Source: Dryas octopetala
Lineage: Eukaryota; Streptophyta; Magnoliopsida; Rosales; Rosaceae
Length of the DNA stretch: 64,000 nt
NCBI GenBank assembly: GCA_963921425.1
Contig: OY992832.1
Coordinates: 7,998,001-8,062,000, forward strand
Direction of reading: 5' to 3'
In this document: positions 1-13,079 of the stretch, one piece after another
Layout of the letters: each line of letters starts with the position of its first letter
Position numbering within the stretch: position 1 is the stretch's first letter
Made by a program: the position numbers and the translations under genes
Notes under the pieces: model-generated
The model's database searches: none
The model's input: the letters and a program-made list of their open reading frames with translations, nothing else
Told to the model about the DNA's origin: nothing

Positions 1-168
1 ATTATTTCTTTTTGGGAAATACAATCACATATGAATATGAATATGATTCTGGATACCTGAGCTTTTTGTGTCTGCAACGCAGAAATCCTGAAGAGAACTT
101 GGGTCAGATGCCAAAGCAATGGCACAAGTTATGGCAAGGAGTGCTAGCAATAGAAACTGAGAGGCCAT
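1..168 (-). CDS. Germin-like protein, first exon only (gene cut by window edge)
   Basis: Read on the minus strand, an ATG at 168 opens a 37-codon exon (57-168) that ends in a GT donor at 56-55; bases 1-54 are intron and the rest of the gene lies outside the window. The peptide begins MASQFLLLALLAITCAIALA, a secretory signal peptide, followed by DPSSLQDFCVAD, the conserved start of mature germin-like cupins with the first disulfide cysteine. The exon is 112 nt with the same phase-1 junction as the complete germin-like gene at 12075-12870, and the two peptides align along their whole length, so this is a paralogue on the same strand. Germin-like proteins are secreted apoplastic Mn-binding cupins; the catalytic cupin exon is not visible here, so enzymatic type cannot be judged. 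Confidence 0.85.
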
Positions 169-316
169 TGGAGATTAGTTCTCTCTAGATTGTCAGTCAC
201 ACTATCAAGGCACTAAACACTAAACAGAGAGATGGAGTAAGTTAATTTGCTTAAACTTTGTAAGGAGTAAGGAATGATAAACTTGACTTGTGAATAAAGA
301 CCACTATATGTCGTTG

Positions 317-325
317 CTTTTATAG
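317..325 (-). promoter_or_regulatory. TATA box of the partial germin-like gene
   Basis: On the minus strand the sequence reads TCTATAAAAG about 150 bp upstream of the ATG at 168. The complete germin-like gene has a comparable TATAAATA motif about 120 bp upstream of its own ATG. Motif-only call. Confidence 0.45.
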
Positions 326-1183
326 AGGGAGCTCGTACCTGTACTGTACATGTTGTCTTATGCACTGAAAAAGTCTGTCTTGTAACCGTGTATGACAATT
401 TGTTCACTGAAAGCTTGTCGTCTATTTCCTCACCTTATTTCCAGACGCCGGCAATTGAAATGATTCCTTTCTGTATATGAATCATGATAAGAAATTGAGA
501 ATAGCCAGGTCAAAGACTCAAAGTAAATGGAGGCTATAAATTTATAGCGGCTATTTGGCCTATTCTTGAGATTAGGCTCAGGAGATTTGTTCAGCTTGAC
601 TTGATAATTACCCACTACTTCATTTTAATTGGAAAAATTAAGTCTTGAGACCTTTCTTCTTATTTACAATTTTCCTTCATACTTTTAAAATCTGTAGATT
701 TAACTAATTCATAAAAGGGCAAAAGAAAATGATGGGTTTCAGGCAGCTTTGGTTCAGGTTTAGGGATTAAAATTTAAAGAGAGAACTCTTAGGCACCTTT
801 CTTTATTTGTACTGAAATTTTAGGCAACTTTGGTTAATGGTCCGCATAACATGCAATCAAACGTAAGAGTGACTTCATCAAAACAATTGTTGTGTACAAA
901 GTTGTGCAAGGATCACTATTACAATAACCATATGGTACAAGACACAAAAATCCATCACTGAAAAAAAATGAGCTTCACATAATATGCCCTACTCGGTACT
1001 ACAGATGGACATCCAAATAAAAAACAAAAGGGTTGTCACCCAAACCCATCTCTTATGCAAGGATCCCCACAATCCATACACCATGTCAAATCTAAATTGA
1101 CTGTGCAACAACATACAATCACTCATTCAAAGTAAGCCAACAACATACCACTTATACACAAACTGAAAATCTACAAAGACACA
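326..1183. other. Intergenic: germin-like promoter and beta-tubulin 3' flank
   Basis: No supported gene. The left part is the upstream region of the minus-strand germin-like gene; roughly 900-1183 should hold the 3' UTR of the minus-strand beta-tubulin gene that stops at 1184. Short open frames here match no family I recognise. Confidence 0.6.
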
Positions 1184-3161
<1,978 letters not shown>

Positions 3162-3951
3162 TTTCGTGCGTTTGAGTCCTGTTTGGTTACCGGGAAAATT
3201 TGGAGGGAAAAAAGATAGACGGGTTTTGCCGCGTATGGGTGAGAGAGGAAGGGGTTGTTGGGAATTGGGGGTTTGAGGTGAGAGAGTGTTTTGCGGGGGT
3301 TTTAAAAGGGTGGGGTGATCCGTAAACACCTAAGACCCAACCCAAGATGTGCCTGGTGCGTTCTGGCCCTGGGTTGTGGGAAATTAGGATATTTTTGTTT
3401 TCTTTTTCGTTTTTATTTTTTATGGTTTATGGGATGGGATATTTTATTTATTTTTATTTTTATCTGTTATTCAATGCGATTTTTTAGAATTATTACAGTG
3501 CCCACCAGTTTTGCCTTCTGTTTCAACCAAAGCAAAAATGCACATAAGCTGTGTAAAATTATAGACAAAAATGTTTTAGAACTAACCAGTTAGTAAAATA
3601 ATACGGTGTTAACTACTTTTTTGAGCTCATTACATATAATTATATTTTAGATCTCTATTCAAATATTAATTTTATAAAAAATTAATCAAATTATAAATCA
3701 TTTAGTCATTTGATTACAATCATTTTATGTTTTAGTAAAAAATTTGTATTCGTCTATTTACATGAACACAATTAGTTTGCTAATAGTTAATTAAACGATT
3801 TCTAATTTTATTGATTTTTTGTAAGGATGATTTTTGAATGAGAATTTAAAAAATAAATAATTTGAATCATGAGATTACATTGTGTAGTGGGTTAAAAGAA
3901 AGGTGTTAAATTTCGAAGTTTTCAGCGAAATTTCGCCGAAAATTTCGATTT
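3162..3951. other. Beta-tubulin 5' leader/promoter and AT-rich spacer
   Basis: Bases just upstream of 3161 are the pyrimidine-rich (sense strand) leader of beta-tubulin. Beyond about 3330 the sequence becomes AT-rich with no supported coding region up to the assembly gap. Confidence 0.5.
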
Positions 3952-4151
3952 NNNNNNNNNNNNNNNNNNNNNNNNNNNNNNNNNNNNNNNNNNNNNNNNN
4001 NNNNNNNNNNNNNNNNNNNNNNNNNNNNNNNNNNNNNNNNNNNNNNNNNNNNNNNNNNNNNNNNNNNNNNNNNNNNNNNNNNNNNNNNNNNNNNNNNNNN
4101 NNNNNNNNNNNNNNNNNNNNNNNNNNNNNNNNNNNNNNNNNNNNNNNNNNN
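3952..4151. other. Assembly gap (200 N)
   Basis: A run of exactly 200 unknown bases, a typical scaffold-gap placeholder whose true length is unknown. The open frame spanning it is an artefact. Confidence 0.99.
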
Positions 4152-7100
4152 AAAAGTGATGATTAGCGTCGTATTATCTTACTAATTAGTTAGCTCTAAA
4201 GCACTTCTCAAACATATATATGGTTTTTTTTCAGTTATCCATATATTTATTTTCTTTTGCCTTTCTATTTTATAGCAAATGTGTTTGAATTGTGTCATGT
4301 AAAATTACATTGCAAAACAGTCAAAAAACACTCAGTTACCCTTTTTTTTTCTCCTAAGTTTATCTACTAATCTTGCTATGAACTTTGGCAGTCTAGAATT
4401 TCGATGGGCATCAAATTTATTACACATACAAGTCAATTAAGGAAATAAACTACAATGTATGAAAGTGCTATAATAAGTTATAAGTCCCCCCTGAAATCAA
4501 GTGATTACATCATTATTCATTATAAAGGAAAAATAAAATTTATACCATGAAAGAAACATCATTCATATAGTGGCAAGTATCACATCCTATTTCTAATCTG
4601 ATTGATGCTTATTCTTGATGAAAAAGCCCAACACTTTTTTAAAACAAAAAAAGAGGACCTAGTTGTCCACGTGTATGCTCAAAACATATATTCCATATAA
4701 AGAACTTCATTAAAAAATGTAACGCACACCCTTCCCATATTATATTGCAAGGTCCCTTGTAAACAAAGAGGTGTGGCTACCTTTCAAGTTCTCCTTTAAC
4801 TTCCTCATAAATCTAACCACAATGATGTGAACACAAATGGGTGGCCAACTGGCCATCAATGGAGTTCCCATTTAGTTGCTTTAATTCTTGAATTTATGGA
4901 TACCATATATTGTAATAGTGGATGAAAGGAGCAAATCAATCTTATTCATAAGTACAGACAGGCCTTTTAACCTATTAGTTGGGGAGCCCAACTTCATTTA
5001 ATTTACACAACAGGATAAGGAAATAGAACCAAAAATATGTGGAAAAACTAATAGCTTGCCTAATATGATTGTAATTGAAGTGTACAATATGAAATTGACA
5101 CTTCATCTTTTAAACCTAATTATTATTATATTTTCTTTCTGAACTTTCTTTCTTCATTTACTTATTTTCAAAATAAATTACAAATCTAATCCTTGAAGAT
5201 TAATATTGAAATTGACTCACCTTGAAACTAAAAAGCAGCGAATGCTTGTGTATCTCTCAAATTATTTTCTCAATTTTTGTATGCCCGTTGATAGAGGCCT
5301 TTCATCTTAGACATAATGAGGTATTACTTGTGAGACTCACTATACATTGTAATTTGATGATCAAATTCGTCTATTATATAATTCTCTATATAAGAATCAT
5401 CATTGCAAAAAAATAGATAAATAAAAATCTATTAAGACATCTAATTGTTATTGAATAAATGAACGAACATAGTAATTTGGTAAACATTTGAAATAATAAC
5501 CTTTTATTTAAATGATTAAAAAAATTTTGGTTTGTCTAATTTTTTGGAAAATTGATCCTTAAAATGAGACTTAGAAAATAAACATTTTTAATCATCAAAA
5601 TCAAATACAATGTGGAATAAGTTTCACAAGCCATACTTTATAATGTTTAAGATGAGATATACCTCAATAAAAGGATCTTACCCATTAATATGATAATATT
5701 TATTCATATTTAAACTTATTTTAAACCTCATTTATTTATGAAAAATGCTTGGATACTTATGTTTATACTCATCACCAATCAAATGAATTCATGATAAAGT
5801 TCTCTAGGAACTCATTTGATTTGTGATAAGTAAAAATTGACACTCAAACTTGAATATCCAACATTGTCCTTTATTTATTTATTAGGAATCAGACAATGTC
5901 ATCTACATTGCCTCGCACTAAAATTTGGGAAGAACTTTTTTTGGGTAATTTTTATTGTGGGTCAGAATGAGTTTATGTCCAAAGACTTGACCATAAGCCT
6001 GTCACCCAAGCCTGGGTTAGTCAATGTTATTTATTGGGCTTGGACCCAAAATTAATTGAACACTAACTAAGTTCGGGCTTTTTTTGGTTACATGGGGCTA
6101 TGGGTCCATGTTGTTGCTGGGTATTGAATGCATATGTACGGACGGAATGATTAAAGAGAAATGAGTTTTTGTCATTAATTTGAAGTCATGATAGTCAATA
6201 ATCGTCAATGGCAACTTGGCAAGCATTGAAGCATCCCTTTCCACTCTACATCAAATTTAGCTGAAATGAGTATGAAATCGAGACCTATCATGAGCTTTGA
6301 CTAAAATGAGTATGAAAAACATTCTACCATACAAATATATTTTAAATTTTTAGATTTAGATGAATTTATTTTTTATCATTTAAATATAAATCATTTTAAC
6401 CGTTAGATCTGTTTATATGTTTGAACCGTAAATAAATTCTAGAGAAAAATACAAAATGATTGATTCTAGATTTAAATCATATCCAATATTTTCAAATTTC
6501 AACCTTGCTTTCATTTACACGCATTCATGATTCAACTTTGCATAGCTGTTTCAGGCCATGGAAAAAGCTTTGTATTTGTGTTTGAACTTTGTGGTAAAAG
6601 AAAGAAAATGGGTGTAACAGCTGTAATCAAATCACAAAGCATATGGTGGCTAAAAAAATCACAAAGCATATGAATATGATACGACCGAATGAGTAAAAAC
6701 CAAAAAAAGGTAGTCAAGCTCCATCATTTCACATGTTTTTCATTTTAACACATGCTTTCTATAATCTAAATCCACTCCGTTTTAACTTTCACCCCAGATT
6801 TTTGTAGCCTTTATATTTTAAATTAATATTAGTATACTGTATACCAGAGAGAAAAAAAGATTACCATAGGGCCTCCTCTATTAACTCCTGTAGCTCTACA
6901 CGTTTCACATAAGCTTCATGAGAAGAAGGTGGATGTCAATAAAAAATTGTTTAATTTTATGTATGCGTTAATTATTTATTTATTTGGAATAAAAATATTA
7001 TAAAGATTAAAAAAGCCAAGCATTGTTGTTTGATAATTGATGTGCATTGTGCTCAAAAAACAGGTCCCGCCTCCACATAGTGATATTCTACGTGCTTAGT

Positions 7101-9017
7101 TCTAACTCCAACATGTTTCATTGATTTTGCTATTCATCACTTAATTAGCCACAGATTTTTTTTTTTTTTCATTTATCTTTTCTAAATGAAAGCATCAGCT
7201 GCCATTGGATTCTAAATTTTCAAATCACATCATGGAAATTGGGTCCCACCCAACCCAATAATGGTAATAAGTGGTTTTTCAGTGTAGAGTGGGGGACATC
7301 CACATATGAATTAAAAGCCTGAAAGCTCAAAATAAAATTGGAGTTGATTGATAAATTTTGTCCCTACACGTGGCATTTTCATATGATGTGGTGTCTATTT
7401 TTTTTTTTTAATTAAAAAAAAAAAAAGCAAGCCAATTCTTATCTAAACAACCCATTAAAAGGATTGTCCACGATTTTATGGCACCATTCATTTCGAGCAC
7501 TAGATTATATTCATTAGAATTGCGTATGGGACAAGCCGACAAGGGTTAGGTAAAGAACACTCTTGGATAGCAACTTGAAAAAAGATTCATATTGTTAATT
7601 TTTGGCCCAATAAACTTAAAAAGACCATTCAAACAAAACAAATAATAATAAAACACCCAAAGTTCCCAACAAAGAAATAAACAATAGCCAAAAAGTTCAA
7701 ATGGAGGGAGCACTGGCACTTGTTAGCCATTTGGCTTATGAAGATTGCAAAAGCTATTTAAAATTCATCTCAAGATTTGATGATAACATGCATGCCCTCC
7801 AAATGCTCTCATGGGACACTTGATTAGGTTTAAAAAAATGCATTGAGTGTTGTATTGTGATTTTCTTCAACTATTTTATTTGCTAAGCCTTTTGTATGAG
7901 TATGAAGATCAATTCTAATGTTTCAAGGGTCGTATGTAAAATTCTAAAATAGATCTCTTTATGGACACATAAAAAATAAATTGTGCAAGTAAGTAACCAT
8001 ATATTTGTTAAGTGAAATAGGGAGTTACCTACATAAATCTTATATTAAAAAAATATCAAGATTATAATATGTGAAAATTTTTAACATATATTAAAATATG
8101 TAGGGCTTAACCATAAATTCATTAGAATTGAAATATCCTTCTACTTCTTATTAAAATATTAAAATGGATATCCACTAAGTAAAAATTAGAAACAAACTAA
8201 CTTTATGTGCGAGAACTCACAATATCCAAAAAGTAGTAAGAGTTTATAACTTAGAGACTTGTACTAGAATTCCCAAAATCAAAATAATGTTGGTCTTTTC
8301 TTTCACCAACTTTCTAATATTTTCATTACTAATTAAGAAATCAAATTCTTTCCACTTGACAGTCTTGACTTGACTAATTAAGAAAATAAAGTCACTTTTG
8401 CTTCCCGATTCACATTTATTATCAATAAATTCGGAAACAACATTCAAGTAACATTTTTCATATAACTCAAAAAGCGCGCTTTCAAAAAGAATATACATGA
8501 AAAATATGAGGAAAAAGACACAAGAAATAAATCACAACCTAGTTTTAAAACAAAAACTTATTTTCAACAAATAGTTTTTAGCTATGGACTTCTTTTATTT
8601 TTTTTCTTTGCTCTCCAATTAAAAAAAAAAAAAAACAGAAAGGTAATAACTTGGTAGTTTTGAACCTATCCATTTTTCACACCCTCTATAAAAACAAAAC
8701 TTTCCAAACACAGAAAGAACAAAAAATGAGAGAACACAAAAATAATTTCAACTCTCTCTTCCTGGAAAACGCTATCGTTCAAAGTTTCAAGTTTCAACCT
8801 TCAACCATCCCGAGCTAACACACGCCTCACCCATAATTGCCTCTCACTTTCACAACAATTTTCTGTGCATTTTTTTAATAGATCTAACATTGTCGACGAC
8901 GACTGGCCTTGACTCCTATAAAACCGTGTCAAATTAATTCTCACATCCAAGAAATTGAGTCGCCTCTGCAAAACCAAATTCCCTGCTCTGTTTTTTCTTC
9001 TACAATTTTCACTGACC
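4152..9017. other. Gene-poor AT-rich spacer
   Basis: About 4.9 kb without a supportable gene. It contains many homopolymer A/T runs, scattered short open frames without family signatures and one candidate small inverted-repeat element near 5744-5864. The last 300 bp are the promoter and 5' leader of the gene starting at 9018. Confidence 0.6.
5744..5864. mobile_element. Candidate small MITE-like inverted repeat
   Basis: The left arm reads AATGCTTGGATACTTATG and ends near CAATCAAATGAA; the reverse complement of the right arm reads AATGTTGGATATTCAAG and ends near CAAATCAAATGAG. The arms align with one gap of about a dozen bases and several mismatches. I could not fix a target-site duplication, so this may be only a chance or decayed hairpin. 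Confidence 0.35.
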
Positions 9018-10376
9018 ATGCCGCTTCCGTGGAAGAAGAACGGGGTGACCCGAATTTCCCAAATCGTCGCCGATTTCCAAAAGCCGAAACGGGGCGGTTC
9101 GCTTGTCGTCCAGACCGGCTTTCCCACCTCGCTCGTCGATCTCTTCGTGAAAAACCGGGATCGCTTGAGAAAACCGTCGAAGAAGCACAAGAAGAACAAG
9201 AACAAGAACGGGTCGGATGACCGGGTCACCGATCCGATCAGCACAACTTCTGATATGGGTTCGAGCCATTCGACAATCTCCGTGAGACCCAGTTCGCCCA
9301 AGGTCGAGAATTTGATCCCCAAGGAAGGTGATCATGGTGTTGAAGAAAATGGGTTTCGGTTGTCGGCTGAAATGGGTGAAACCCATGTCGAGAACCGTGT
9401 TGTTGATGCTGAGAAATGTGTGGGCGGTGGGGATTCGAGTGTGGTTTTGTTGTCGGTGTTGAAGGTGTTTGCGGTGGTGGTTTTGGCTTTGAGTACCAAG
9501 AAGCTCGCTGTTGGGATCACATTGTCTGCGTTTTTGCTTATATTTCTCGAATTCGTGGGTAAGCATTTGGTTTGTCGTTTGAAACCGTGTTCGAAACCGA
9601 AAGCGGCTTTGCAAAGTGTAGCTCAAAGGGTCTCTGCCTCTCCATTGGTTTTGAAAGGTGTTGATGAGAGTGAGGATAAGAAGGGGGAGATTGTACAAGA
9701 AAAGACTGAGGCTGTTCTGTTTGAATTGCTTGATATAGAGATTGAATCAGACTCTTCTAATGAAGAGCCTAACAATAATAGCGGAAGGGATTGTATCGAT
9801 AGTACTGCTAGTCAAGTAACTTTGCTTGAGTTTCTTAGTGCAGATGATAAAAAGTGGAAGGTGGTGGGGGATGGTGAAGATGGAGATGAATCAAAAGGCG
9901 GTAAGATTAAGTTTAGCAAAAGTGCTAAGATTAAAGCAAAACTTGTGAAGAAATTTGTGTCTAAGAAGTTGCGTAGAAAGAGTAAGAAACATGGGTCGGA
10001 GCCTTTCAGTGATGTTTCTAGTTACACCGGAGATGATGAAGCAGAGGGGTCTGAAGAACAACAAGACCAAAAAGATGCGATACCAGAGGAACAGGAAGAA
10101 CGAAAAGATTCGATACAAGAGGAACAAGAAAGCGAAAACATGTCATTGTTGTCACTAAATGCCGAAGAGAAGTGTGAAAAACAAGGAGCAGATGGAGTTT
10201 CTGATCATGGCAGTGAAACATCATTGATTGTTGAAAAGAAGGAAGGAGGAAGAAAAGGGAATTGTGGGTATCTGATTCTGTTTCTAGTAGTGCTGACTGG
10301 ACTTTTCGGAGGTCGGATTGTGGCCCTGTTGCTTACAATCCCTTGCTGTTTTATGTTGGAACTCCTAGAAGATTGA
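9018..10376 (+). CDS. ERT2-like ethylene-responsive nuclear protein family, putative membrane protein
   Basis: Single-exon frame of 452 aa from the ATG at 9018; an in-frame ATG at 8955 would add 21 residues, but the family typically starts MPLPWKK, so 9018 is preferred. The N-terminus (MPLPWKKNGVTRISQIVADF, then a GGSLVVQTGFPTSLVDLFVK block) resembles plant proteins annotated as ethylene-responsive nuclear protein / ERT2-like (Arabidopsis At4g20880 type); this is from memory, not a search. A Lys/Arg-rich stretch follows and could be a nuclear signal. A hydrophobic segment lies near residues 150-185 and a second closes the protein at about 425-450, so the 'nuclear' label and two membrane-like regions are at odds. 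The region between is acidic and Lys-rich with a QEEQE-type repeat. Molecular function is unknown. Confidence 0.65.
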   Translation: MPLPWKKNGVTRISQIVADFQKPKRGGSLVVQTGFPTSLVDLFVKNRDRLRKPSKKHKKNKNKNGSDDRVTDPISTTSDMGSSHSTISVRPSSPKVENLIPKEGDHGVEENGFRLSAEMGETHVENRVVDAEKCVGGGDSSVVLLSVLKVFAVVVLALSTKKLAVGITLSAFLLIFLEFVGKHLVCRLKPCSKPKAALQSVAQRVSASPLVLKGVDESEDKKGEIVQEKTEAVLFELLDIEIESDSSNEEPNNNSGRDCIDSTASQVTLLEFLSADDKKWKVVGDGEDGDESKGGKIKFSKSAKIKAKLVKKFVSKKLRRKSKKHGSEPFSDVSSYTGDDEAEGSEEQQDQKDAIPEEQEERKDSIQEEQESENMSLLSLNAEEKCEKQGADGVSDHGSETSLIVEKKEGGRKGNCGYLILFLVVLTGLFGGRIVALLLTIPCCFMLELLED

Positions 10377-12074
10377 TGAACATGCCCATGATAAGGTCTT
10401 CTGTACCAATCTCAAGTTAGATTCTGGGGTTGTTATAGTGATGTCTTGTTTTGCTTCTCATCAGCCTCAAATTGTAGTCTGAATGCGAAAGTTTCCAACT
10501 TTTCCCGTTGGCAACCCAACTTGAGGTGTTGTACTCTAAACTGTAAATTGTTACAGATACAAATCATAGCATATGGTTTTTGTTTCCTAGTATTGATTTT
10601 GTTTATTGTGATTGTCAAATCACTTTTTCATTGTATCTGTTGTTCTGCTGTGGACTGGGTGTAGAAAATATTGGCCAAAGCCACTCGCTTATACCAAAAT
10701 TTTTGAGCAACTTTGTTACCTGTTTTTCTTATACTTTCTGAGACCATGTTTCAGAGAATTCTAAATTGAAATCTTCTAATAGGGTAGAGTTGAGGTGGTA
10801 TAAGCTTCTAATTATTTCATCTTTAAGAGGTTTAGAAGAGGATTGGAAAAGTTGAATGCAAGTAAGTTGGGTTGATGTGAAAAAGAATGATGATACTAGA
10901 AGAGGGGGGCGTCAGGAGAAAAATTCTGCATTTATAGTTGATTTTCTGTTCAACTTGGTCAGGGGATTCACAGAAACATGTTGTCCATGGAGTTAGGACT
11001 CATTGCTTTCAATGCTCTTAACCATGTATCGACTTTTTATTCTAATTTCTGCATTGCTATTTGGAATTTCCTCTTTATGCTTTATGTCCAGGCACCTGTA
11101 ATATCATTGCTTTAAAAAAAAAATATATATATATTTGAACAGGGAACCAGCATCTGGAAGATACTCATGAACCTATGCTCCACCTTCTTTAATTTAGTAC
11201 CATTTGCTGCGGTCTTTCATTCCATTCTTGAGAGATTTTGACTTGATTGCTCACTTACCATATTGTTACCAAATTCCTTTCTTTTTATAACACTACATTG
11301 GGGACTGATATCTGGATTCCTGGCTCTTTGCTCTAATTGATTCTTGATGATTCTTCTTGTCTCTGCAACTTTCAGTTTATTGACCTTTTTATTTGGTTTT
11401 ACCACCCACTTCCCATCATCAGTCTTTCCATAGGCAGCAATGCATGCGCTAATGAAGTCCTTTGCCTGATATGAGAACCCTGCTCTGAAAGAGATCAACT
11501 AGACAGCAGAAGTGCTCAATCTATGTGATTAAGGTAACTTCCCACCATCTCATGAACAATTGGCAACCTCTATTTACTTGCCCTGAATGACAGTCTACTG
11601 TTAACAGAACAAGTAGTTGATTTGTGGATTGTTTGAAATTGTTTCTGCAAATTAAGCTCTTATTTGAAATCTCAGTTTGGTTCAGTGAAGTCAATTATTG
11701 TGGAACTCATACCTACCCTATATCAATGGTAATTCATAAGCAGTAATCCATTGTTTCACTAGTTCTACTACTATACTACCTGTCAATGAAAAACAGATGA
11801 AAGGAAATGATATCTTCTACAAGTGGCACATAGAAATGAATCAAGATTTGAGACATAAATGACATTGAGGACTTACTTTTTCAAAGAATTCCAAACAAAA
11901 GCATTCCATTTTCATGGAGATTCTTCTACAAACCAACTCACTAGATACAAATAATCATTTGATTTCCATGGAGATGTTAACACGCACTTCTACAAATCTA
12001 ACTCACAAGATGCAAATCACTAGCATCAATAGGAGGGGTGATATGAATCAGAAATTCTTTCCCATGGAAATCAT
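10377..12074. other. Intergenic, with one orphan exon-like stretch
   Basis: The 3' UTR of the ERT2-like gene occupies the first few hundred bases. Apart from the exon-like open stretch at 11217-11498 on the minus strand I see no gene. The last 200 bp are the 3' flank of the germin-like gene. Confidence 0.5.
11217..11498 (-). pseudogene. Orphan exon-like open stretch of unknown family
   Basis: A 93-aa minus-strand frame with balanced, non-repetitive composition. Just upstream of its core the minus strand reads TGATCTCTTTCAG, a good 3' splice site, so the likely exon begins at the peptide AGFSYQAKDFISACIAAYGK, continues through GKWVVKP and KVAETRRIIKNQLEQRA, and then becomes less protein-like. 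I do not recognise the family. There is no neighbouring exon that I can connect, so it may be a relic exon of a lost gene, a captured fragment or a chance frame. Confidence 0.3.
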
Positions 12075-12870
12075 CTAAAATTGTGCCTGAAGACGACTAA
12101 TTACGGATTTCTCCACCTGGAAAGCCTTGGCCAGAACATTGTCAGAAATTGATGGATTGGCTCCAAACACAGCATTAGAAATAGTGATGACTCCAGGGTT
12201 TTGGCTGCTCAAAGAAGAGAGTGAAACAGCCTTTCCATTTCCCACATTTTGCTGGAAGTGAACTAGTCCAACAGGGAACACAAACACATCACCCTTTTTA
12301 AGGACCTTGGAGATGAGCTTGTTGTCTGGATTGGAGGTCACAAAACCAACATAGAGGCTACCTCTTAAGACTGTAAGAATCTCGGTGGCGCGAGGATGAG
12401 TGTGGGGAGGGATTACACCCCATGGTGCATAGTCAATGCGAGCCAGTGAGATGCCAAGGGTGTTGAGTCCTGGAATTTGAGCCACATTCACTGGGGTGAC
12501 ACTGCCACCAACAGGGTTTGAAGTGTTGCCAGCTTTGTGAAGCCCTGCGAAGTAGAAATGCTCAGCCTGTGCTAGCTTGGAGTCCAAGCAAGGTAGGCCA
12601 TTCACTCTTGTCACTGTGATGCACAATCATAATTGACAAACCAACACAAAAGTTAAAGCATTGAAGGATTGAGTATGAAGAAGAAGAATATTTACATATT
12701 TCTAAGTGAAAATTAAAGCTTATTGTAGCATAAATGAACATAACATTTTGAGACCAACCTGAGCTAGTAGTGTCAGCAATGCAGAAATCTTGCAATGGAC
12801 TAGGCTCAAAGGCAATGACCACAGCACATGTCATGGCTAGGAAAGTCAATAGCAAAATTTGGTTTGCCAT
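12075..12870 (-). CDS. Germin-like protein
   Basis: Two exons, 12870-12759 (112 nt) and 12613-12075 (539 nt), give 216 aa, a normal germin-like length. A signal peptide ([20 protein letters not shown]) leads to the mature cupin with the disulfide pair Cys30 and Cys46. Germin box 1 ([11 protein letters not shown]) supplies His108, His110 and Glu115, and box 2 ([14 protein letters not shown]) supplies His156, completing the Mn-binding site. The family forms secreted, cell-wall hexamers; members may have superoxide dismutase, oxalate oxidase or other activities, and nothing here decides which. All metal ligands are present, so it looks functional. It is a paralogue of the truncated copy at 1-168, about 12 kb away on the same strand. 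Confidence 0.95.
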
Positions 12871-12986
12871 CTTAATTTTTCTCCCTCTTTTATGAGATAA
12901 GATTATGAAGTTAATTATGGCAAATGAAAAATTGAAAGGATTGAGTGAGTGAGAGAGATGTGAAGCAATTGATGTACCAACTAGGT

Positions 12987-12996
12987 TATTTATAGA
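12987..12996 (-). promoter_or_regulatory. TATA box of the complete germin-like gene
   Basis: Minus strand reads CTATAAATAA about 120 bp upstream of the ATG at 12870. Motif and spacing only. Confidence 0.45.
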
Positions 12997-13079
12997 GAAG
13001 GTAGAAGTAGCTGAATGAGTATGAAGAACAAACACATAGAATAGAAAAAGGTGCCGGCCTTGCATTATAGACACTGGAA

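Noticed and set aside
3903-4166. Open frame across the N gap
   Set aside because: It is made of unknown bases; an artefact of the gap.
8244-8498. 84-aa minus-strand frame in AT-rich spacer
   Set aside because: Composition is typical of AT-rich noncoding DNA and no motif is recognised.
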